From contig CANQNK010000002.1 of NCBI GenBank assembly GCA_947625195.1, positions 1 to 64,000 on the forward strand: a stretch of DNA of 64,000 bases, given 5' to 3'. This DNA is from an uncultured Clostridia bacterium (lineage in GTDB: Bacteria; Bacillota; Clostridia; Oscillospirales; Ruminococcaceae). Position numbers and translations under genes: made by a program. Below are positions 1 to 8,609 of this stretch, one piece after another. Under the pieces are notes generated by a model. It had not been told where the DNA came from. It made no database searches and worked only from the letters and a program-made list of their open reading frames with translations. The first letter of the stretch is position 1. Each line of letters opens with the position of its first letter.

Positions 1-81
1 AAGTTAAAACCCGATGTATAATATGCTTGTAGGATTGTAGGTGAAAGCAATCCTCGTAATACATACCTGGGAGGAATTTAA

Positions 82-1506
82 GTGAGTATTTCAAAACGCA
101 TTTTGGCTTTTGCTGCGGCTTTGACACTTTCGCTTTCTTTTGCGGCGTGCGGCAGCGGCTCAGGAGGAGAGGAATCGTCGTCTGAAAAAGAGAACGTAGT
201 AAAGGTTGTTACAACGGATGATATCGACCCTATTCCTAAGGGTGCGGAAAGCACGCTTTTGTATATGGGAATTGATGACTTGAATCCCGTTGGAAATGCA
301 GAAAAATCAGTGGGACTTACGCTTTTTGAGGACAGGGGCGGAAAGATTGAATGGACGAGAGTTACAGCCAGCAATCAGGCTACAAAGCTCGGTGCCGCCT
401 TAACTGCCGGAAAGGACGTTCCTGACATTTTCAAGGGCGGAGCTTTTCCGTATCAGGTGGTTCAGGGGTTCTTCCAGCCGGTGGATGAAATAGTTGACTT
501 TAACGACGCACTTTGGGCGGACGTAAAAGCAACTGCCGATCAGTCGGTTTTAAACGGAAAACACTACTGCGTTCCGCTTCAGTACGAGGCGGCGGCTATG
601 ATCTTCTACGATAAGAATGTAATTACCGAAAACGGATTTGAGGACCCAATGGAGATGTATTATAACGATCAGTGGGATTATGATGCTATGGACGAGCTGA
701 TGGATGAGTTCGTAAAGGGCGCTGAGGGCGACGAGACAAGGTACGGCATCAATGGATATTATGCCCCGCAGTACGTTCAACAGACAGGAGAAACACTAGT
801 AACCACAGATGATTATGTTACTTACAAAAATAACCTGGATAACCCCAAGCTGGCTGCTGCCGAGGACAGGCTCGCAAACTGGCAGAAGCAGGGCTGGGTC
901 GAGCCTAGCTGGATTGGAAACGCTGCCGAAGCGTTTAAAAAGAACATCTTGTTCTATTCTATGGGTGCATGGGCTGCAACAGGAAGCGGAAACGGTCCGT
1001 CAAACGGTGACAACTGGGGCGTTGTTCCGATACCGAAAGACCCCGCCTACGAGGGTGAGCTTCCGATTTCAAGCGCTACCACAACTCAGTATATGTGGGT
1101 AAAGGGCTCGACCAAGAAAGAGGCGGTAAAGACCTTTTACGAATGCTACAGAATAGCTGTAACAGATCCGGAATATCAGCAGAATACTAAGGACAAGTGG
1201 CTTGCGGATAATCCGAACTGGAACGAGGAGGCTTATCAGATTTTAAAAGATGCCGCAGACCCGAACAAGTGTCTTATGATATTTGACCCCGCATATGGTG
1301 TTTCAAGTCTTATGAGCGACGACTTCAGCGGATTTATGTCAGGAGTTTCTCTTGCAAACTGGATATATAAGAGCACCTCTGCTCCTGATGAGCAGGGTAT
1401 CAGCTACTCGTGGACGCAGACCAAGGAAAAGTTTTCTCCGACCGTCGACTCAGAGCTTAAAACGCTTAACGACAATATCAAAAAATTTATTGATAACGAT
1501 AAGTAA
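82..1506 (+). CDS. ABC transporter extracellular solute-binding lipoprotein
   Basis: GTG start after GGGAGGAA RBS; lipobox-like LSFAACGSGSGG; solute-binding protein features throughout. Confidence 0.85.
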   Translation: MSISKRILAFAAALTLSLSFAACGSGSGGEESSSEKENVVKVVTTDDIDPIPKGAESTLLYMGIDDLNPVGNAEKSVGLTLFEDRGGKIEWTRVTASNQATKLGAALTAGKDVPDIFKGGAFPYQVVQGFFQPVDEIVDFNDALWADVKATADQSVLNGKHYCVPLQYEAAAMIFYDKNVITENGFEDPMEMYYNDQWDYDAMDELMDEFVKGAEGDETRYGINGYYAPQYVQQTGETLVTTDDYVTYKNNLDNPKLAAAEDRLANWQKQGWVEPSWIGNAAEAFKKNILFYSMGAWAATGSGNGPSNGDNWGVVPIPKDPAYEGELPISSATTTQYMWVKGSTKKEAVKTFYECYRIAVTDPEYQQNTKDKWLADNPNWNEEAYQILKDAADPNKCLMIFDPAYGVSSLMSDDFSGFMSGVSLANWIYKSTSAPDEQGISYSWTQTKEKFSPTVDSELKTLNDNIKKFIDNDK

Positions 1507-1522
1507 AATAAATGTTTCAAAA

Positions 1523-1554
1523 AATCCGGTTAAGCTTAAATGCTTAACCGGATT
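1523..1554 (+). terminator. rho-independent-like terminator of the solute-binding protein gene
   Basis: AATCCGGTTAAGC-ttaaat-GCTTAACCGGATT inverted repeat just after the stop codon. Confidence 0.75.
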
Positions 1555-1574
1555 AATTTCTAAAAATAAAATTC

Positions 1575-1750
1575 CACCTTGCCGTCGCATAGCATATAAA
1601 ACCCGCACTCTCGCAGGTGGGTAACCGCCTGATTGTTTCACGATCCCCTCGTCCCGTAAGGATTTCTCGGCTTTCGCGGAGCCTTAGAGGAGGGCCTTCA
1701 ATCTGCAAACAGAGCTAAAGTTCCCTTTAAAAATGTGTTGGATTAAAAAA
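1575..1750. ncRNA. putative structured non-coding RNA (6S-like RNA is one possibility; strand unresolved)
   Basis: No convincing ORF; dense stems including CAGGTGG-GTAA-CCGCCTG, GGCT-ttcgcgg-AGCC inside CCCTC...GAGGG, and TCTG-caaa-CAGA; lies between two convergent genes. Confidence 0.45.
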
Positions 1751-1826
1751 AACTATGCTTGATCGAACAAGGCAGAAATTTTACAAACGTATTATCTGCT
1801 TTTGTCTGTGTTTTTATTCGCTTATA

Positions 1827-2159
1827 TCAGTTATCCTCACTGTGATGATGCTCACAGCTTTCGTCGTCGCACTCACCTTCGTACATATCTTCGAGCATAG
1901 ACATGAATATTTCACCGACCTTGTCAAAGGTCTCATCGTCGTCTACTGATACCAATATCTCTTCGTTTTCTTCGTAAACGCTTTTCAGTATTACCAAAAG
2001 TCCGTCGTCTTCAAGCGAATCCTGCGAATCATCATAATATGGCGTGAGGGCATAGTAAATTTCGCCCTTGTACTCGGTTTCCGCCAAAACCTCAAAGGTC
2101 TGCTCTTTTCCTTCTTCATCTACCAGTGTATAAAGGTCGGGTGTGTATTCGTTCGGCAT
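1827..2159 (-). CDS. DUF1292 family protein (YrzB-like)
   Basis: MPNEYTPDLYTLVDEEGKEQTFEVLAETEYKGEIYYALTPY pattern; acidic; Cys/His-rich tail; RBS AAAGGAGG upstream. Confidence 0.75.
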   Translation of the reverse strand: MPNEYTPDLYTLVDEEGKEQTFEVLAETEYKGEIYYALTPYYDDSQDSLEDDGLLVILKSVYEENEEILVSVDDDETFDKVGEIFMSMLEDMYEGECDDESCEHHHSEDN

Positions 2160-2302
2160 ATCATATCCTCCTTTTAAAGAAAAAATGCTGTGACTTTTAA
2201 TCACGGCAACACAATTATTATACACCATATTTTCTTATAAGTCAAGCGGAATTTGTAAAAGTAATGTTAAATAAAAAAATATAAATTTTTTTGAAAAAAC
2301 TA

Positions 2303-2331
2303 TTGACAATGCACAATAAATATGCTATATT
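2303..2331 (+). promoter_or_regulatory. strong sigma-A-like promoter
   Basis: TTGACA - 17 nt - TATATT. Confidence 0.7.
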
Positions 2332-2365
2332 ATAAACAAGGAAAAGGAAGAAAGGAATGATGAGT

Positions 2366-2404
2366 ATGAAAGCTTATCAGAAATCTATCCGAATCATCAA
2401 ATAA
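2366..2404 (+). CDS. putative 12-aa peptide MKAYQKSIRIIK (or 14 aa from ATG at 2360)
   Basis: AAAGGA RBS 9 nt before the ATG; TAA stop at 2402-2404; very short. Confidence 0.25.
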   Translation: MKAYQKSIRIIK

Positions 2405-2420
2405 GAAGGGAGCGAGTCCA

Positions 2421-2486
2421 ATGGGTTTTGAAGATTCATCACAGGTTTTTCTTTCCGCTGTTGCTCGTAAATCTAGGAGGACTTAA
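2421..2486 (+). CDS. putative 21-aa peptide MGFEDSSQVFLSAVARKSRRT
   Basis: AAGGGAG RBS with 8-nt spacing to ATG; basic C-terminus. Confidence 0.35.
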   Translation: MGFEDSSQVFLSAVARKSRRT

Positions 2487-2566
2487 AACTCAGACGAAAG
2501 AGCTGATAAAGTTAAATCATTTTGATATAAATATTTGAAGGACAGGGAAAGACAATTAAGGGTAGA

Positions 2567-2671
2567 ATGGCAAGTAGCTTGGGGGGTGATTCCGCCGGTT
2601 ATTCAGACTTTTATCTAAAACGAAATTTAATAAAGGAAGTACGGTCCAATGAAGTAATTGGTTTTCATTAA
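2567..2671 (+). CDS. putative 34-aa peptide MASSLGGDSAGYSDFYLKRNLIKEVRSNEVIGFH
   Basis: ATG preceded by AAGGG; open to TAA at 2669-2671; RBS spacing is short, so uncertain. Confidence 0.25.
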   Translation: MASSLGGDSAGYSDFYLKRNLIKEVRSNEVIGFH

Positions 2672-2734
2672 AATAAAATCTATGAAATAAGGTACGGTCC
2701 AATGAAATAAGTAGTTTTTAAAAATTTAATACAC

Positions 2735-2766
2735 AAAAAGCAGACGGGTTTTGTCGTCTGCTTTTT
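2735..2766. terminator. bidirectional terminator
   Basis: AAAAAGCAGACG-ggttttgt-CGTCTGCTTTTT between convergent units. Confidence 0.85.
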
Positions 2767-2792
2767 TGATGCAACAAATTTTGTTTTACACG

Positions 2793-3509
2793 CTACAGGA
2801 TCACCTCGTAGGTTTCCATATCCTTTAAAAGCCTTTTTCCGCTTTCTTTAATTTGCTCTACTTTGTCGTGTCCGTACTTTTTTGCTATAACCTCGTATGC
2901 TTTTGCAACGGGAACACCTCTGTCCTCGTGATGCATATCACTTCCTATTACCTGGACAAATCCTTGATTCATAAGCTTAAAGCAGCGCTTTTTGGTTTTT
3001 CTTTCAAGAAAAGAATTTGAATTTAGCTGGCCTAAAACATCCAGCGACATCAAGGCTTCAAGTTCGCTATAATCGGTAAAGTTTAAATATCTCTCAATGT
3101 GCGCGACCAAAATTTTAACTCTGCCACAGTCTACCAGCTGTGAAACGATATCTATTATCTGATTCGACAGACGCAGATACGGCATTTCAAGCAGAAGGTA
3201 ATTAGTTCCCTCAATGCACAGCTTTTCAAGATCGTCAAGGTGATTGAGCTTGCTTGTGTATAAAACCTCTGCGCCAAGCAGAATTTTAGGGTGATCAGGC
3301 TTGAGATAAGGCTTTAACTGCTCGTAAGAATTCTGTCTTGCTGACAAAAAGCTTTTTGTATCAATTTCGTGACAGTAAAAGTGCGGAGTGGCTATTACCA
3401 GATCCGTGCCGTTGCGGGCCATTATATCCAGAAGATGCACGGATTCCTCCACGGAAGCAGAGCCATCGTCGAGGCAGGGGAGTATATGCGAATGAAAATC
3501 TATCGTCAT
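2793..3509 (-). CDS. CpsB/CapC family PHP-domain tyrosine-protein phosphatase
   Basis: MTIDFHSHILPCLDDGSASVEES...; metal-binding His motifs; next to a BY-kinase. Confidence 0.9.
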   Translation of the reverse strand: MTIDFHSHILPCLDDGSASVEESVHLLDIMARNGTDLVIATPHFYCHEIDTKSFLSARQNSYEQLKPYLKPDHPKILLGAEVLYTSKLNHLDDLEKLCIEGTNYLLLEMPYLRLSNQIIDIVSQLVDCGRVKILVAHIERYLNFTDYSELEALMSLDVLGQLNSNSFLERKTKKRCFKLMNQGFVQVIGSDMHHEDRGVPVAKAYEVIAKKYGHDKVEQIKESGKRLLKDMETYEVIL

Positions 3510-3539
3510 ATATACCTCCTCCGTTTATGCATGATGCAG

Positions 3540-4328
3540 CTAAGCTTTTGCCTTTTCGGAATCTGAAACCGGTTCTGAATATGAATAGTCATAATTATAG
3601 TAACTCTTCTTGTAATATCCCGAGCTTCCGGAAACCTGACATGCAGTTTTAATAAATCCCAGAACCTTTCCGTTTGCAAGCTGTATCTGCGAAAGCGCAC
3701 GCTGAAGGTCTGTGTGTCTTGTATATCCGTCGCGGATGATAAACACGATACCCGAAATGTAATCGTTCAACAACTGAGAGTCCGAAACGACATTTACAGG
3801 CGGTGTGTCTATAAGTATGTAGTCATAGTGAGACCGCAAAACCTCAATGAGCTTTCCTGTGTTTGGTGATGACAAAATCTCCGCAGGATTCGGAGGAATA
3901 GGCCCCGACGTGATCACATCAAGATTGGGTCTGATGTTTTTCGATATAGCTTCCGAAACGGTACACATTCCGCTTAAAATTGTACTTGCGCCCTTTGAAC
4001 GATCAAGCTTAAGCAGTGAATGCTGAACCGGTTTTCTCATATCAAGGTCGATAAGAAGTACCTTTGCTCCCGTTGAGGCGAGAGTTATCGCCATATTAAG
4101 GCAGTTGGTGCTTTTTCCCTCTGCCGGATTTGCAGATGTGAATGCTATGACCTTGTTTTTTGTCTGAGAAAGCGAAAACATAAGATTTGTTCTTGCGGTG
4201 TTATATGCCTCGCTTATTATAAACTTTGTACCTTCGTTAAGTATGTATTTTCTGGACGTGGATCTTGAACGTCTCAGTTCATTTCTGTGGGTGGACGATT
4301 TTGAGCTTTTAGCGGTTCTTGTATTCAT
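3540..4328 (-). CDS. CpsD/CapB family bacterial tyrosine kinase
   Basis: Walker A-like SANPAEGKST, LLIDLDMRKP, YILIDTPPVN; C-terminal Tyr cluster YYKKSYYNYDYSYS. Confidence 0.92.
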   Translation of the reverse strand: MNTRTAKSSKSSTHRNELRRSRSTSRKYILNEGTKFIISEAYNTARTNLMFSLSQTKNKVIAFTSANPAEGKSTNCLNMAITLASTGAKVLLIDLDMRKPVQHSLLKLDRSKGASTILSGMCTVSEAISKNIRPNLDVITSGPIPPNPAEILSSPNTGKLIEVLRSHYDYILIDTPPVNVVSDSQLLNDYISGIVFIIRDGYTRHTDLQRALSQIQLANGKVLGFIKTACQVSGSSGYYKKSYYNYDYSYSEPVSDSEKAKA

Positions 4329-5055
4329 AGTCGTAACCTCCCTTTACGTTAGCTTCAAAGTCAACGATTTCTGCAAATACGGGTATTCCGTACATTGCGA
4401 ATAAATCGTCAGCCGGTTTGATTTTTGTATCAACCATTTCAACTACTATTGCGATAACACAGCCCAGTACAAGTCCGATTATCAAGCCTACTGCAGTATT
4501 TCTAGGTACGTTGGGAGAGGACGGATTATCCGGCACGCTTGCCGCAACGACCTCCTTAACGACACCGGAATCAACTACGGAGGAATAAACGCTGTGAGCG
4601 TTTAAATCAATGCTTTGTGCAACGGCAGCCGATAGATCCGGATCTCCCGTTTCTACGCTTACTGTGAGTATTGCCGTATTTTCAGGTGCGGTAACTGTGA
4701 TCCAGTCAGTTATTTCAGAACTTGTAAACTCATTGACGCCGTAATCATTTTTTAAGTCCTCCAATATATAGTTTACCATCTTTTCACTGGTGAAAAGAAT
4801 CTGACAGGTGCTGGCAAGCTTTTCTGACGCCTGAAGATCCTGATATCCTATTTCCTGCTGCGAACTGCTGCTTACACTTTCACTCGACTGAACGTACAGC
4901 ATTACGCTGGAGGTGTATTTTTTGGGGATTATAAGCGACGAAATTATAAGCGAACCCATGGTGAATATAACAACAAGCGCGATTATAAACTTGATGTGCT
5001 TTATAATCATAAAATACATACTTTTTAAGTCTATCGTCTTTTCAGTGTTATCCAT
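4309..5055 (-). CDS. Wzz/CpsC-like polysaccharide co-polymerase / kinase activator
   Basis: Two TM segments flanking an extracellular region; PDNPSSPNVPRN motif before TM2; start chosen at MDNTEKT after AAAGGAGAA. Confidence 0.88.
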   Translation of the reverse strand: MDNTEKTIDLKSMYFMIIKHIKFIIALVVIFTMGSLIISSLIIPKKYTSSVMLYVQSSESVSSSSQQEIGYQDLQASEKLASTCQILFTSEKMVNYILEDLKNDYGVNEFTSSEITDWITVTAPENTAILTVSVETGDPDLSAAVAQSIDLNAHSVYSSVVDSGVVKEVVAASVPDNPSSPNVPRNTAVGLIIGLVLGCVIAIVVEMVDTKIKPADDLFAMYGIPVFAEIVDFEANVKGGYDYEYKNR

Positions 5056-5308
5056 TAACATTTCTCCTTTAAAATTGTTACACAATTTTCTGCAATTGTT
5101 ATCATAACATATTTATTATTTGATGTCAACACAAAAATGAAGTAAATTTTTTCTTTATGTCATATATGTCGGTTTTATGTTAAAATTATTCATTTGTATA
5201 TGCTTTATGCCGATAAGCCGCTTAAATTTTACTTTTGAGTTGACTTTAAAATTAAAATGTTGTATCATATTTACATTAAAGCTGTTTTTTATGAAAGGAG
5301 AACGCCTT

Positions 5309-6907
5309 ATGGATAAGTCAATTGATGATATCATAAACGAAACTATGGAAAAAAAACGTAAAAATATTGGCGAACAATCACCTGAAACTCAGCACGACAG
5401 CAAAAAGACTACGCTTGAAAACACCTCGGACTATCTGATTTCCGATATATACGAAGAAAAGGACAATTTTAAAACTAAAGATGATAATATTTATACGGCG
5501 GATAATGCTGCGGAGAACAGGCCCGAGGAACACGTGACGATTTCTCAGGATGTTTTTGACAGCATTATAAGTTCAAGAGAAAAGCCAGAAACAAAAAAAA
5601 TAAACTCAAAAGGTGCTGCTGACGAGTTTTTGGCGGATAATTACAGTGAAGAGGATGAGGATCTGGCTTCTCTGGGAATCGCGGGCAAAGAAGGAAAAAA
5701 GGTTACCGATTATAAAAGCAAAGAGTATAAAAAGGATTCGCCGAAGGACTTTGACAAGGCCTATTATGATAAGTACGATAAATTAAAAAAACTGGATGCA
5801 CCGCCTGAAAGGCCGCAAAGCAAAAGCAAAAACCGACTAAAGAAAAACGGTAAGAAAAGATGGTCGGCAAAGAAAAAGATCATAGTTATAGTTATAATAA
5901 TTTTGCTTATTCTGCTATTGCTTGCAGGCGCTGCAGTGGCTCTTATTTTTAACTATATCTCAAAAATCAATATAGTTAAAAATCCCGATACCTCAATAGT
6001 TTCTTCCATATCTGATGATGACAAAGCCAATAAGCCGGATTCTCCTCAAAAGGATATAGACGAGCTCAATGAGAAGATCAAAAACAATATGGAGAACAAA
6101 AGCGAGCCGATTATGTATGACGAAAATGTAATGAATATTCTGGTAATCGGAACGGATTCAAGAGGCTCTGACAGAGGCAGAAGCGATAGTATGATACTGG
6201 TATCTCTTAACAAAAATACCAAAAAGATTGTTATGACATCCTTCTTAAGAGATATTTACCTTCATATTCCGCAGGTCGATGAATACACAAGGCTCAATCA
6301 CGCCTACGCTTACGGCGGCGCTGAGCTTTTGATGGACACGATCGAGCAGAATTTCAGAATAAAAATTGACAAGTACGTTATGGTGAACTTTTCCTCCTTT
6401 GTTGACGTTGTTGATTCTGTCGGCGGAGTAGATATAAATGTCACAGAGGACGAGGTGCAGTACGTTAATTCGTATTTGTCTGAGATAAACATGTTAAGAG
6501 GCGATCCGGCAGGCTCGGATAAAATAAGCTCTGCGGGACTTTATACACTTAACGGAAAGCAGGCTCTGGCATATTCAAGAATAAGATATGTCGGTACGGA
6601 CTTCGGCAGGACCGAAAGGCAGAGAACCGTTATGTCCAAAGTCCTCAACAAGGCAAAGGATCTAAATCTGTTTGAGATAAACGATCTGTTAGACGTTTTG
6701 CTTCCTAAGCTTACCACAAATCTTACAGAGGGCGAAATATTCTCTCTCGTTCTAGATGTGTTTGAATATCTTGACTTTGATACGGTTTCACAGGCAATAC
6801 CTCAAAACAGCGATTTCAGCTATCTCACTATAAGAGGTATGAGCGTTCTGGGTATAAACTTTGACTCAAGCATAGCTTACCTTAAAAGGACGATCTACGA
6901 CAAGTAA
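5309..6907 (+). CDS. LytR-CpsA-Psr (LCP) family protein with long disordered cytoplasmic N-terminus
   Basis: MNILVIGTDSRGSDRGRSDSMILVSLNKNTKKIVMTSFLRDIYLHIP LCP core; RBS GAAAGGAGAAC before ATG 5309. Confidence 0.92.
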   Translation: MDKSIDDIINETMEKKRKNIGEQSPETQHDSKKTTLENTSDYLISDIYEEKDNFKTKDDNIYTADNAAENRPEEHVTISQDVFDSIISSREKPETKKINSKGAADEFLADNYSEEDEDLASLGIAGKEGKKVTDYKSKEYKKDSPKDFDKAYYDKYDKLKKLDAPPERPQSKSKNRLKKNGKKRWSAKKKIIVIVIIILLILLLLAGAAVALIFNYISKINIVKNPDTSIVSSISDDDKANKPDSPQKDIDELNEKIKNNMENKSEPIMYDENVMNILVIGTDSRGSDRGRSDSMILVSLNKNTKKIVMTSFLRDIYLHIPQVDEYTRLNHAYAYGGAELLMDTIEQNFRIKIDKYVMVNFSSFVDVVDSVGGVDINVTEDEVQYVNSYLSEINMLRGDPAGSDKISSAGLYTLNGKQALAYSRIRYVGTDFGRTERQRTVMSKVLNKAKDLNLFEINDLLDVLLPKLTTNLTEGEIFSLVLDVFEYLDFDTVSQAIPQNSDFSYLTIRGMSVLGINFDSSIAYLKRTIYDK

Positions 6908-6916
6908 AAAGATTAA

Positions 6917-6946
6917 AAAAGAGCAGCCTTTAATTGACTGCTCTTT
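6917..6946. terminator. bidirectional terminator
   Basis: AAAAGAGCAG...CTGCTCTTT between convergent genes. Confidence 0.7.
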
Positions 6947-7457
6947 GTTGTTTATGTTTGTCTGCCGAATAGCTTTTGATAAAGCTTAAAACATTTGCCG
7001 GTTCAATGTCGAGCGACACGGCTATCTCTTCAAACGTCACTTTTTCGGCCTCTTTTAAAAACCTTTCGTCAAATCCGGACAGGTTTTTCCCCTTTGAGTG
7101 AAGCTCCTCCCTGCGTTTTGCTATGCTTTTGGCAAGTGACAAAATCTTTTTGCTGTCGCCTGAGTGCAGTATTTCAGAAAATATTCTTCGCCGCTCACCG
7201 GTGTCGTCTATCCAGACGCAAGCCTTTGACGATACCTCTTTTATCATTTCAACTATTTCCGTCTTGGGCATAAGCCCGCGCATTTTTGTTACGGTAGCAG
7301 GGCCGTTGCAGGGTGCGAATATCGTAGAATTTTTGTCAAAAACGGGCCTTAAAAGATAGTAGTCAAGCTCTTTCTCACCGAACTTTTTCTTTACTATTTC
7401 ACATACCGTACATACTCCCTGTGTTCCGTACAGTACGACGTCATTTTCGCTGTACAT
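6930..7457 (-). CDS. CarD family transcriptional regulator
   Basis: ENDVVLYGTQGVCTVCEIVKKKFGEKELDYYLLRPVFDKNSTIFAP. Confidence 0.88.
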   Translation of the reverse strand: MYSENDVVLYGTQGVCTVCEIVKKKFGEKELDYYLLRPVFDKNSTIFAPCNGPATVTKMRGLMPKTEIVEMIKEVSSKACVWIDDTGERRRIFSEILHSGDSKKILSLAKSIAKRREELHSKGKNLSGFDERFLKEAEKVTFEEIAVSLDIEPANVLSFIKSYSADKHKQQRAVN

Positions 7458-7756
7458 TTTAATCACCTAAAATCCTTTCTATTTTATTTTAACATATTTG
7501 TATATTTGATTTCAAAGGACATTTTCAACAAAAAATCTGCTTTGGGTTTAGACATATTTTATACCGTTTTTTAGGTCCTCCGGGGATTGCCTTCTTTTGC
7601 TGCAAAAGACAGGTGCAAAATTTTACTTAAAGCGTCAGGCGGGGCTTGGATGAGCGGCCAAAGTAGTTATAAAAGGAAACTTAGAGGCGCAAATATAGAA
7701 CCTTTTTTTGCTTTGATTCATACTATGAAATAGTAAAAGTGAAAGGAGGATTTTTT

Positions 7757-8470
7757 GTGGAAGAAGATTTGATTATTGTTCAAACCGTAACCCCTAATGT
7801 GGTTTATACTGCAAACGAAACGGTGACCGTGAACATAGAGGTGACTAATACAACAGACGAGGTTTTGAATAACGTAACGGTGACGAGCGGTTACACAAAT
7901 CTCGGAACGCTACAGGGACAGGTTCTGGTAAACGGAGCTCCCAGCGCGGAGGATATTGCAACCGGAATCGTGATAGCTACTTTAGGCCCGGGTGAAACCG
8001 TAAATATAAGCTATGAAGTTCTGGTGACGGATATTACTCAGAGGCAGGTTTCAATAACGACTACGGCTTCAGATGCCGCAGGTACCGTTACCGCCGCTGA
8101 AACCAGCATTGTATATGTGTCTCCTTATACGAGATACACAAGCGTTTCGGCTTCTATCTGCACTGAGGATATTGGCTGTGTTGAAGAGGTGTTTGTTGAA
8201 AGAGAACCCGTGAGATACGTTAATACGTGCGATACTACCGTGATAACAGCAGGCTTTTATATCGGCATAAAATATGAAAACTGCAAGGGTAAAAATAAGA
8301 CTGCAAGACGGCATGAGATGGCGACATTTACCGTTCCGACAGATATGTTTAACCCCGATACGCTGGAGGTAAACGTAAACCGTATATGTACAGCCTGCCG
8401 AGATTACGCTCAGTGCATAACAGTATATCTGAGTGCTGATTTTCCGCCGTCTACAGTAGAACCGGCATAA
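7757..8470 (+). CDS. DUF11-like repeat-domain protein, possibly spore-surface associated
   Basis: GTG start after GAAAGGAGG; VTPNVVYTANETVTVNIEVTNTTDEVLNNVTVTSGY...LGPGETVNISYEV; Cys-containing C-terminus. Confidence 0.65.
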   Translation: MEEDLIIVQTVTPNVVYTANETVTVNIEVTNTTDEVLNNVTVTSGYTNLGTLQGQVLVNGAPSAEDIATGIVIATLGPGETVNISYEVLVTDITQRQVSITTTASDAAGTVTAAETSIVYVSPYTRYTSVSASICTEDIGCVEEVFVEREPVRYVNTCDTTVITAGFYIGIKYENCKGKNKTARRHEMATFTVPTDMFNPDTLEVNVNRICTACRDYAQCITVYLSADFPPSTVEPA

Positions 8471-8609
8471 AAATTCACAGGAAATTTACCGTATAGGCAC
8501 AAATTCTTAAACAGCGTCTGCTAAAATAGGTTTTAAACGGGCTCCCCTAGTTTAGAGCTTATTTTTAAGTAAGTACATGCACGGGGCTGTAATTTAAGAG
8601 GTGAGGCTT

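Larger units (their letters stand above)
2338..2766 (+). other. standalone short transcription unit of unknown function (small-peptide mRNA or ncRNA)
   Basis: Begins just downstream of TTGACA-N17-TATATT and ends in a strong terminator; no ORF of 60 aa or more on the + strand. Confidence 0.55.

Noticed and set aside
809-1102. 97-aa + strand ORF
   Set aside because: Out-of-frame within the solute-binding protein gene.
1755-1949. 64-aa + strand ORF
   Set aside because: Overlaps the DUF1292 gene antisense; no RBS.
2641-2711. CRISPR-like repeat array
   Set aside because: Only two full copies of a short motif with 53-nt periodicity and no cas genes; not a CRISPR array.
2338-2766. tmRNA, RNase P RNA or SRP RNA at this locus
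   Set aside because: None of the hallmark motifs that I know for these RNAs could be found; left as unknown.
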